Of a stretch of 38,396 nucleotides of DNA, positions 10,759 through 19,608 are shown piece by piece. A model generated the notes under the pieces. The model was not told where the DNA came from and made no database searches. It saw only the letters and a list, made by a program, of their open reading frames with translations. Each line of letters begins with the position of its first letter. The stretch's first letter is position 1. The stretch covers positions 1 through 38,396 of the forward strand of contig JAJJLU010000026.1 of the NCBI GenBank assembly GCA_023807065.1, read 5' to 3'. The stretch is from Isotricha intestinalis (Eukaryota; Ciliophora; Litostomatea; Vestibuliferida; Isotrichidae). Both the position numbers and the translations under genes were made by a program.

Positions 10759-13700
10759 TTACTCATCATCTTGAGAATTATTTTCAAAATCTTCATAATT
10801 TGTAAGAACAACTTGATTATCTAAATTTTGATTTGAATTATTATTAAAATTAACTCTTTCAATAAAATTACTTTCAAGTGAATCAATATCTGGAATATTA
10901 TTATTTGAAACATATAAATCTTTCATTTGTAAATTTCCTTTTGATTGAATTGGTTCTGATTTATTAAATATTGTTTCTATTTTTACATTTTGTTTATTTT
11001 TTTGTAAAATTTCATTTGCATTTTCTAATTCTTTTATTCTATTTCTTAATTCTAAATTTTCTTTATTTAATTGTAAATTTAATTCTTTTTCATTATTTAT
11101 ATTTTCTTTATTTAATTTTTCATATTTATCATAATCTTTATTTAATAAATTTAATTGTTCTGATTTCATAAATATTTTGTTGTCATAATCAGTAATTAAT
11201 TTTTTTAAATTTTCATGTTCTTTTTTTACAATTTTACTTAAATCACTTGATGAATTTAAAGTTTTTTTTTTAATTGAATTATCATAATCATTTAACATAA
11301 AAGCTAATTTATCTTCTATTATATTTTTATTTAATTCATCAGAAGCTATTTGTTCATTTAAAGATAATATATCTAACATAATTCTTGCAAAATCTTTATT
11401 TGGAAATTGTCTTATAAATTTTTGAATTAAATTCATAAAATTTTTTCTTGCTTTAACATTTGAATTTAAAGTTTTTTCATTTTTTGAAAATTTAAGAAAA
11501 GTTTCATTAAATTTTTCTTTTAAATCATTATTTTCATTTTTTATTTTTTTATAATCTTTTTCTAATTTTAAATTTTTTCCTTTTAATTTAGAAAAATCAT
11601 TAAATAAATTATCTCTTTCTTTAGTTAAATTAAATATTTTATCATTCATATCATTTTTATTTTTAACTTCTTCTTCATTTAAAGTATTAATTCTAGTAAA
11701 ATTATCTTTTATTATTTTATTAGATTCAAAAAATTTATCATAAATAACTTCTAATTCTTCATAAATAATTTGAATAGCATTTTCCACAACTTCAAAAAAT
11801 AATTCATCATTTAATTGAATATCATAATTTTTAATATTATTAATAGAATTAATTTGAGATAAAATTTGTGTAATTCCACTTGAAAAATTTTTAGAAAAAA
11901 GAGAATTTAAATCTTGATTTGCTTTATAATCAAAGTTACGAAATATTTCATATAATTTTTTTAATATATTATTAATATAACTTTTACAATTTGAAACATA
12001 ATCATCAAATAAATTTAATTTTTCAGAAACATTGTTTTCAAATTCTTCTTTTTTTTTCTTAAATTGAGAAATAATATTATCTTTATTTTCTATTTCTTCT
12101 TCCATTTCTCTTATTTGAGTAGTTATTTTATCATTATATTGAATTGTTTGATTTACTTTATTCTCAGTTTCTTCTATTATTTTTTTCATATTATTTTCAT
12201 TCATTTTAATAGCATTATTTTGATTTAAAAGATCTTGATTTTGATTTTTTAATATTTGCATTTGTTTATCAATATTATTATTTTTATCTTTTAATTTTTC
12301 TTTTTCTAATTTTAGTATATCATAATCATTTACTAATGAATTATATTTTTTCGAAACTTCTTCATATCTTTGATTAATAAAATTAAATTTTTGTAATATT
12401 TCAGAATATGAATCATGAAGATTATTTTTTTCTTTTACATTTTCATCATTTGATAATTTAAATTTATCTATTTCATTTTTATAATTTTCAATTATTGAAT
12501 TTCTATTTTCTACTTCATTTGTATATTTATCTCTTAATAAATTTAATTCTTGATCTTTTTTTTCTTTTTCTAAATTCCATTTTACTTTTTCAACATTTAA
12601 ATTTTTTAATTGAGTTTTTATACTTGAGTTTTCTTTTTCTAAATTATTTTTTTCTTCATTTAAATTTCTGATGTCAATTTTCATTTTTTCATTTGTAATT
12701 TGTAAATTATTTAATTCTGAAGACATTAAAGCAAAATTAGTATCATTATTTTCTTTATTAATACTATTATTACTTTGAATAAAATTATGACTATTATTAT
12801 TATTTAAATTATTATTATCTATAATTTTTTTTAAATTAGTATTTTCAAATAATAATTGATTATACATTGATTTATAATCTTGATTTATTCCTTCTTCCAT
12901 TTTATAATTATTTCCCATTTTTAATTTATTATTTTCAACTATTAAAGAATTTATTTGTTCATTATAATTATTGTTTTCATTTTGTAATTTTATATTTTGA
13001 GATTTTAAATCTGATTTTTCTTGAAGTAATTTTTCATAATCTTCATTCATTTTATCATAATTTACTTTATAATCATTTAATCTTTTATTAATGTTATCCA
13101 TATGATTATTACTATTTGAATTTAATTCATTTATTTTTTTTTCATAATTTGAAATATCTTTTTTTAACTTATCATTTTCTAATTTTAATAAAGTCATTGA
13201 ATTTTCTAAATTACTTTTTTCATTATTAAATTTATTTATAATATTATTATAATTACTATTATTATTAAATTTCTCTAAATTGTTTTTTAAATTTTCATTT
13301 TCTCGAGTTAATTCTTCAACATCACTTTTTAAAGAATGAACCATAGATTGAGCTAAAACTAATTGTTTTCTATATTCTTCACTTTCATTTTTAATTTTTG
13401 CAATATCTAAAACACCATCAACAGTAATATATTTACTTAATAAATTATTTTGAATTAAATCACTTTCAATAGTCTTTCTTAATAAATCATAATAATTTTT
13501 TTGTTCTATCACATTTAAATTATTCATATTATTATTATTATTGTTGTTGTTTAACGGAGAATTTAAAATTTCTTCAGTAATAGGTAAAGGATGATTTGGA
13601 CTTAATTGTTTAATTCTTTTTTCACAATAATATTTATATCTTTCTAAATCACTTAATCTTTTTGCTTGTTCTCTAATTTTACTTTCAAGTTGAGAAACAT

Positions 13701-14035
13701 AATTTGAATTGTTAGTTAAATTATTATTTGTGTTTAAATTATTATTATTTGTAAAATTATTATTTTGAAAATTAAATCCTGATGATGTTTGTCTATGATG
13801 AGAATCATTTAATATTTTTATTGGTTTTGAAGTTGGAATAGGAGCATTTTGAGTTGTTTCTATTTCATAATTTAATTCTTCTTCATCATTAAAAACAGAA
13901 TTAGGATTTGTTAATTCAGGATTATTTATTGGTGCTGAATTCTGATATCTATTTGAATATTCAATATTCTGACTATAAGACTACAATATTGATTATAAAT
14001 TTTAATTAAAATACTTTCAATTCAGTTCTTTTCAT
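10759..14035 (-). CDS. Long coiled-coil protein, two exons (about 1080 aa)
   Basis: Exon 1 (14035-14015) encodes MKRTELK. A 34-nt intron (14014-13981) follows, and exon 2 runs 13980-10759 to TAA. An ATG at 13527 is in frame, but 151 open codons without any Met precede it back to the intron boundary, so the true start is the upstream exon. The first 190 residues are Asn/Ser-rich with one conserved-looking helix (about residues 100-140, ending in LSPNHPLPIT). The rest is almost continuous heptad-like coiled coil rich in Lys, Glu, Asn and Leu. A break of hydrophobic helices lies near the middle (around plus-strand 11690-12000). The product is probably a filamentous scaffold of cytoskeleton or basal bodies, which is inference only. 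I do not recognise a named family. Confidence 0.85.
13981..14014 (-). other. 34-nt GT-AG intron in the coiled-coil gene
   Basis: On the minus strand the intron begins GTATTTTAA and ends TATTGTAG. It lies in phase 0 between codons AAA and TCT. Removing it joins the ATG exon (MKRTELK) to an open frame that otherwise lacks a start codon, and it removes in-frame TAA and TAG stops. The size and the terminal motif are typical of the very short introns of ciliates. It is the only intron I could infer on the chromosome. Confidence 0.8.
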
Positions 14036-14126
14036 ATTAAATTTTATATAATTTAAAAAAAAAATAAAATAAAAATAAAAATATTAAAATAAAAAAATAT
14101 AAAAAATCCATAAAAACCCATTTTAT

Positions 14127-15170
14127 TTACCTAACATCCAAATTATTATATTCTTCATTATTAATTCGATGAAGTCTAATACTACTTTCTTCAGCACCAC
14201 TAGCAAGTATTTCACCATCACTACTCACAGCTAAAGCATTAATAGGACCAAAATGTCCTTGAATGGCTCCAATTTCTTTTCCAAACATAATATTATATAT
14301 AAGTAATTCAAATCCTCCTTTTTTAGCATGAGTTGTAGTAACTTCTCTACTTTCTTGTCCTCCTGCAATGAATGCATGAAATTTAATTTTATTTTCATCT
14401 TCACAACTTATTAATGGAGAAAATCTACATGCATTTATATTTCTTGATGGATTTTCTGGACTTAATACTTCTATTTCTTCAAAATTGTCACAAGATAATA
14501 CTTTACTTTTTCCATCTTTAGATGCTGTTAATAATAATTCTTCTTTTTTACTTATATCTAAATCCATTATCATTGAATCATGTATTTTTTTCTCGAATAA
14601 TATTTTACCAGTGTTATAATCATAATTATAGATTTTACCTGTTTCTGATGATGATATTATATTACTATCATTATTTAACCATAATGTTTTAGTTATTTTA
14701 TCATTATTAGGAGATAAATGTTTTTTAATTGGTTCTATTTGTGTAATTTTTTTTGAATCAATAGAAGATTTTAAAACATCTTCAAAATTATATATTAAAA
14801 TTCCACTTTCACTACTTTGACTTCTTCCACCATAACTTATTAATAATTTATCATCAAGTCTATTAAAATTAATTGATCTAATCGAATACACAGGTGATAA
14901 TACAATATTTTTTAATAATTCACCATTTGATGCTTCCCAAATATATATCCCTCCTGTTGAATCACCTGAACATAAATATTTTGAATCTTTTGTAATGTCC
15001 ATTGTATATACTGCTGCTTGATGGTTGTAGGTACCTATACGCTCTCCGTATTCACTCGACCATAATGTTATAATACGATCTGTTGATGCTGAAAATAATA
15101 AATCGTTTTCCTCGTTAAATAATAATGCTTTTATTGGTTTTGAATGACCCTTTAAAATTAATGGATGCAT
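14127..15170 (-). CDS. EIF3I: Translation initiation factor eIF3 subunit i (347 aa)
   Basis: A WD40 beta-propeller subunit of eIF3, the scaffold that recruits mRNA and initiator tRNA to the 40S ribosome in the cytoplasm. The protein opens with MHPLILKGHSKPI and continues with seven WD40 blades. It carries the family signature near the C-terminus: AGGQESREVTTT, then GHFGPINALAV, then a last blade with SGAEESSIRLH. These closely match animal and yeast eIF3i (GGGQEAMDVTTT and GHFGPINSVAF in human). Length is close to the usual 325-350 aa. It is intronless and uses TAA. The gene shares its strand with both neighbours, and the next gene upstream on the minus strand begins 330 nt away. This is the most secure identification in the window. 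Confidence 0.97.
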   Translation of the reverse strand: MHPLILKGHSKPIKALLFNEENDLLFSASTDRIITLWSSEYGERIGTYNHQAAVYTMDITKDSKYLCSGDSTGGIYIWEASNGELLKNIVLSPVYSIRSINFNRLDDKLLISYGGRSQSSESGILIYNFEDVLKSSIDSKKITQIEPIKKHLSPNNDKITKTLWLNNDSNIISSSETGKIYNYDYNTGKILFEKKIHDSMIMDLDISKKEELLLTASKDGKSKVLSCDNFEEIEVLSPENPSRNINACRFSPLISCEDENKIKFHAFIAGGQESREVTTTHAKKGGFELLIYNIMFGKEIGAIQGHFGPINALAVSSDGEILASGAEESSIRLHRINNEEYNNLDVR

Positions 15171-15501
15171 TTTTTTTTTGGGTTTAAATGATATTTATTT
15201 AATTTTTCTTTATTTTTTTTATTTAGATTTTTGAAAAATGTATTATTCTTTTTTTTAGGTATTTATTTATTTTATATTTAATTTAATTAAGGAATAATAT
15301 AAATTAGTTTAAAGATTACTTATTAATGAAAAAAGAAATATATTCATTAATTAATTACTATTGTTTTAAGAAAATAAAGATTTTATGAATTATTGTAAAA
15401 AATACTTTATTTATATCTATGATCTTATAATAATCATAGAAAAAAATATATTCATCATATATATACCTGAACTTAATTTAAATTTAGTTCTGAATTTATC
15501 T
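15171..15501. promoter_or_regulatory. Intergenic spacer upstream of eIF3i
   Basis: 331 bp of A/T-rich DNA between the 3' end of the B-box gene and the start of eIF3i, both on the minus strand. It must contain the 3' UTR of the former and the promoter of the latter. I see no ORF, RNA gene or clear motif beyond A/T runs. Confidence 0.5.
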
Positions 15502-17364
15502 TTATCCAAGAGAAGAAGAATCTTTTCCAACTTTCTCCTCATCTAAACGATTATAAAAGATACTATCATAAAATCCATTTTCATTTTTATTAATTTGTTC
15601 ATTATTGTCATTAACTGTAATAGTATTAATGTTTGTTTCATTTGTTTCTTCACTTTTTTTCTTTTTACCATTCAAAACTTTTATACTATCATTTCCTCCA
15701 TGAATATAATCGTAATTTTCTTGAAGTGAATTAAGAGAAAAAGTTTCTAAAAAATCATTTGAATGAGAATCAATATATTTTTTTGATATTACTGTATCTA
15801 AAGTGAAAATATCTTTTTTATCAGTTAATATATTTTTTGATAAATTTTTAGTATCTTCTGATTTATTATTATTAATTGTCTGATTTATTGCATTGTTGTT
15901 TGAAGAATTAATTTCGTTATTTTTTTTATTATTATTTATATCATTAATACTGTTATTATTTTTATTTTTACTTATTTCATTTGTCTTTTTTATTTCTGTT
16001 ATAGGAATTTTGAAAATGTGATTTGGTTTTTTTGTGTTTTTATTTTCTAATTTCATTGGAATATCAGATTTTTTTTTTTTATTTAACAAATTATTTCCTA
16101 ATTTAATAATTTCATTTTCTCTTTTCAATGAGCTTTGAGTACTAATAAATTCTCCATTTGTTATCGAATTAGAAGTTTCAGTTACTTCTTTATTATTATT
16201 TGTATTATTAATATTATTATCATTAGTATTAATATCATTATCATTAGTATTATTATTAGTATTATCATTAGTATTAATATCATTATCATTAGTATTATTA
16301 TTAGTATTATTAGTATTATTATTGCTAGTATTATTGATATTAGTAATATCATTAGTTTTTTTTAAATTATAATTTAAATTATAATTTAAATTATTCTTTA
16401 CTGTTGAATTTAGAATTTCTTGAATTTTAATAAAATCTTTTTGAATAATAGAACTTTCGCAAATAGTTAAAGCATTAAATAAATTTAAAAATCCATTGAA
16501 AATTGTTTCAAGTTCACTACATTCTTCATAAGAGACTAAATTACATGGCATTAAATTTTCACAATTATGAATATTATTAAAATTAGGACAATCTTTGCTA
16601 TTAAAAAATTCATTAAAAGAAGATAATATAAATTGAGAGAAAATTTCATTTGATCTATTTGATAAATAATAAAAGTCAAATATTAATCCTCTCAATTTGT
16701 CGAGTTTATTTGTTAAATAAGTTATTTTTTCTAAACTAGTTGCAATAACGCTTTCAAAATTTGTTTTTTCATTATTTAATTTTTTTTCAAGTTCAACAGT
16801 AGAATTAAATTTTAATTTATCATAAATTTTATTCCAATATTCTTTAATAGAAATAATATTATGTTCAGTATGTTTAACTAAATCACATAAAGAACATAAT
16901 CCTTTATCACATTTTTCACAATATAAAGTAATTTTTTTTCCATTATTATGTTTTTTACAAATATTTAAGTCATTTATAAATTTTGAAGGAATTGTTTTAT
17001 GTCCATTTACTAAATCTTTATGATAACTTTCACATATATCACAAAAAAATTTTTGACAATTTTCACAGTATTCTGTTGCTTCTTTTTCTAAATGTTTATA
17101 ACATTTATAATTATTTTTTATTTCATTTGTTGATAATATTTCATAAAATTTATCCAATGAAATTTCTTGAGGAGAATTTATACATTCACAAGAAAATTGA
17201 ATTATAAAAGAATGATTTGTATAATCTTTTTTTATATTTAATATTAATGGATTATTTATTTTGCAAATAGGACATTTTAATTTTGAAATTGAATTTAAAT
17301 TAAGCTTTTGATTTTGGGACTCTAATAATTTTTTAATGTTTAATGTTGAGTTTTCGTTTTTCAT
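15502..17364 (-). CDS. TRIM-like protein with two B-box zinc fingers (620 aa)
   Basis: An N-terminal Cys cluster (C31-x2-C34, C59, C61) is followed by B-box 1 (C88, H91, C100, C103, C108, C111, H115, H122) and B-box 2 (C136, H139, C149, C152, C157, C160, H165, H168). A coiled-coil segment lies at about 175-230. This is the B-box/coiled-coil half of TRIM proteins; no proper RING is visible, so E3 activity should not be assumed. The N-terminal cluster and linker resemble those of the MORN gene at 1086. The C-terminal half is low-complexity and rich in Asn, Thr, Asp and Ser, with a 15-residue duplicated unit, and is probably disordered. TAA stop, no intron. Function unknown; a scaffold or regulatory role is inferred. 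Confidence 0.85.
   Translation of the reverse strand: MKNENSTLNIKKLLESQNQKLNLNSISKLKCPICKINNPLILNIKKDYTNHSFIIQFSCECINSPQEISLDKFYEILSTNEIKNNYKCYKHLEKEATEYCENCQKFFCDICESYHKDLVNGHKTIPSKFINDLNICKKHNNGKKITLYCEKCDKGLCSLCDLVKHTEHNIISIKEYWNKIYDKLKFNSTVELEKKLNNEKTNFESVIATSLEKITYLTNKLDKLRGLIFDFYYLSNRSNEIFSQFILSSFNEFFNSKDCPNFNNIHNCENLMPCNLVSYEECSELETIFNGFLNLFNALTICESSIIQKDFIKIQEILNSTVKNNLNYNLNYNLKKTNDITNINNTSNNNTNNTNNNTNDNDINTNDNTNNNTNDNDINTNDNNINNTNNNKEVTETSNSITNGEFISTQSSLKRENEIIKLGNNLLNKKKKSDIPMKLENKNTKKPNHIFKIPITEIKKTNEISKNKNNNSINDINNNKKNNEINSSNNNAINQTINNNKSEDTKNLSKNILTDKKDIFTLDTVISKKYIDSHSNDFLETFSLNSLQENYDYIHGGNDSIKVLNGKKKKSEETNETNINTITVNDNNEQINKNENGFYDSIFYNRLDEEKVGKDSSSLG
16222..16311 (-). repeat. 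45-bp tandem duplication (Asn/Thr/Asp coding)
   Basis: A 45-bp unit beginning attagtattaatatcatta at 16222 recurs at 16267 without change of frame. It encodes a 15-residue Asn/Thr/Asp/Ile segment twice inside the disordered tail of the TRIM-like protein. It is embedded in a longer AAT/ACT/GAT-type microsatellite from about 16195 to 16360. Confidence 0.8.
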
Positions 17365-17800
17365 TCTTTTTTTTTTTATATATTTTATTTAATGATTTTC
17401 ATATATTACAATATTTAGTTATTTTATAGATTTAATTAACTAAATTAATTAACTAAAATTAGAATATTTTTCCATTTATTCATGAAAAATGATTTTAATT
17501 ATTATATTTAAATATTAAAATTCTTAGTTTTCCATTTATTTTTCTTTTTTTATTATTTTAGTTATTTTTGTTAATATTAATGTTAACAAAAAAAAACTTT
17601 TAACTTAATATGAAATATTATTTATTTAATTATTTAGAATTCTTATGAATTATCTTATTTTAGGGCTTTAATCTTTAGTTTTAAAAAAAAATTAAGGTTT
17701 CAAGAAATTAATTATTCTGAAAATTAGTTGATAAAAATTCTTAAAGACAAATAATATAAAAATTATTAATTAATAATTTAATTTTTTAAATTTTTAGAAT
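17365..17800. promoter_or_regulatory. Bidirectional promoter region between divergent genes
   Basis: 436 bp separate two divergently transcribed genes, so both promoters lie here. Two small repeat features stand out. The 13-mer ttaattaactaaa is perfectly tandem at 17432-17444 and 17445-17457. The 13-mer ttttccatttatt occurs at 17468-17480 and again at 17528-17540, exactly 60 bp later. No ORF or RNA gene was recognised. Regulatory function is inferred from position only. Confidence 0.5.
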
Positions 17801-18445
17801 ATGGAAAAATCAATTGATGAAAGAATTGAATATTTAAATAAATTTTTCAATTATTTTCATTTAAACAATGAAAATTTTTCTAAAAGTTTACAAAATGATA
17901 TTCAAGTAATAACACCAATATTAAAATATAATGAAGAATTATTAACTACAAGTGAAAAAGAAAAAATGATTTTTCTTTCAGAAAATTTAAAAGAAGAAAA
18001 AGAAAAAAAAGAAGAAATTTCAAATATAAATACATTAGATAATTTAATTAAAATATTAAAACAAATAAATCTTGAATTAAAAGTTCAAAATGAAAAATTA
18101 AACTTATCATATGAAGCACAAAAAATAAATTTTGAAAAAGAACAAGAAAATATACCATTTAATAACACAATAAATAATTTTGAAAAGTTAAATATAAAAA
18201 TTCCTTTTAGTAACGTTCCACAAATAAATGAAATTTTAACAACTTTAAATAAAATTCATCAAATTAAAGAAGAAATAAAAATTGAAAAAGAAAAAAGAGA
18301 TGAAATTAATAAAGAACTGAGAGAAGAAAAAACAAAATATAAAAATTTTTATAATTTACCTTGTGATATTAATCAAGTAAGAAATTTAGTAGAAATAAAA
18401 AGAGAAGAATATAATAATTTAAATAAGAATAAAATAAATATATAA
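17801..18445 (+). CDS. Small coiled-coil protein, possibly HAUS1-like (214 aa)
   Basis: A largely alpha-helical protein with two coiled-coil segments (about residues 55-135 and 155-185). Its C-terminal stretch, YNLPCDINQVRNLVEIKREE, has the layout of the conserved C-terminus of augmin subunit HAUS1: Tyr, a short loop with Pro, then an acidic/basic helix ending the protein. Augmin nucleates microtubule branches in spindles. The resemblance is weak, and the protein is shorter than animal HAUS1 (about 278 aa), so this is only a suggestion. It has a clear ATG in a typical A/T context and a TAA stop. The next gene starts 41 nt later on the same strand. Confidence 0.75.
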   Translation: MEKSIDERIEYLNKFFNYFHLNNENFSKSLQNDIQVITPILKYNEELLTTSEKEKMIFLSENLKEEKEKKEEISNINTLDNLIKILKQINLELKVQNEKLNLSYEAQKINFEKEQENIPFNNTINNFEKLNIKIPFSNVPQINEILTTLNKIHQIKEEIKIEKEKRDEINKELREEKTKYKNFYNLPCDINQVRNLVEIKREEYNNLNKNKINI

Positions 18446-18486
18446 AATATAATAATATTAATACAATATTTAATTAATAAAAAAAA

Positions 18487-19440
18487 ATGTTAAAAACAAT
18501 AAAAATAAAACCCAAAAATGAACTTAAAATTCCAACATATGATGAATTATTTAGAGATTTATCTAAAAAAAAAGAAAAAGAAAATAAAAAAAAACAAAGA
18601 CCAATAAATTTATCAAATCCAACGGATCATTATAAAATATCAAAACCATTATCAAATAATTCAACGGATAAAAAATTAACAAACAATAAAACATTATCAT
18701 ATAAAAAATTCAAAGAAAATAATAATAATTTAAATATTAGAAAATCCAATTTTAAAAGTTCAAGAAATCAAAATCAAGAAGCAAATTATAATAATACAGA
18801 TTTTCCTTATAAATCATATAAAATAGGTTTTCAAGAACAAAGTAAAAAAAAAGTTATAATTCCAGATTTTAATTCTCCTTCTCGATGTAAAATAATTTTA
18901 TTATTTGGTGAAGAAGAAGAATATAATAAATTAAAAAAAGAAAGAGATGAATTAATAAATAATATTAAAAAATTAGAAGAAAAAATAAAAAATGCAAATG
19001 AACAATTGGAGAAAATAAATAATGATATTGAATTATTATCTGAAGAAAATTTACAAATTATTTTTGAAAGAAAAAAAGAACAAGAACAACATGAACATGA
19101 TTTAATTGAAATTCCAAAAATAAAAGAAGATATTGAAATAATTAAAAATAAAATAAATGATACTCAGAATCAAACTAAAAAATATAAAAATGAAATGTTT
19201 AAAATAAAAGAAGAAATTAATGAAATTAATATTAAAATTGCTAATATTAAGAAATTAATTGAAAAACAAATTAAAGAAAATGCTAAAATTAAACATGAAT
19301 TAGATTTACAAAAAAAGAAAAATGAAGAATTAATGAATGAATTTACAGGAAAATATGGTGATAGTTTTATTAAAGATATTACTAAATTAATTCCTCCTAA
19401 AGAAAAAGAAAATAAAACTCTTTTAAATAGTTTACAGTAA
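18487..19440 (+). CDS. Coiled-coil protein of unknown function (317 aa)
   Basis: The first 115 residues are Lys/Asn/Ser-rich and probably disordered. A short hydrophobic block follows (about 124-140, around RCKIILLFGEEEE), and then a continuous coiled coil of Lys/Glu/Ile/Asn heptads from about 145 to 285. I recognise no family. The ATG follows a run of eight A residues. The 41-nt spacer to the preceding gene has no splice acceptor (no AG), so the two frames are not exons of one gene. Microtubule or ciliary association is a common role for such proteins in ciliates but is not shown here. Confidence 0.75.
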   Translation: MLKTIKIKPKNELKIPTYDELFRDLSKKKEKENKKKQRPINLSNPTDHYKISKPLSNNSTDKKLTNNKTLSYKKFKENNNNLNIRKSNFKSSRNQNQEANYNNTDFPYKSYKIGFQEQSKKKVIIPDFNSPSRCKIILLFGEEEEYNKLKKERDELINNIKKLEEKIKNANEQLEKINNDIELLSEENLQIIFERKKEQEQHEHDLIEIPKIKEDIEIIKNKINDTQNQTKKYKNEMFKIKEEINEINIKIANIKKLIEKQIKENAKIKHELDLQKKKNEELMNEFTGKYGDSFIKDITKLIPPKEKENKTLLNSLQ

Positions 19441-19608
19441 TTTTTTGTTTTTTATTGATTTTAAATTTTATTTAGTTTTAATTTTTAATTATTAAGTTTA
19501 AAAATATTGTTTTTGATACATTTTTTATTTTTTTTATGAGTTAATAATTAAATAAAAAAAAGAACCATTTCAAAGAAATAAAAAATAATAAATTAATCTA
19601 TAAATTAA

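Noticed and set aside
10759..13527. Starting the coiled-coil gene at the ATG at 13527
   Set aside because: The frame is open for 151 more codons upstream with protein-like content, and a GT-AG intron with an ATG exon accounts for the true start.
17801..19440. Treating the two adjacent coiled-coil frames as exons of one gene
   Set aside because: The 41-nt gap contains no AG acceptor, each frame has its own ATG and TAA, and no plausible donor lies near the end of the first.
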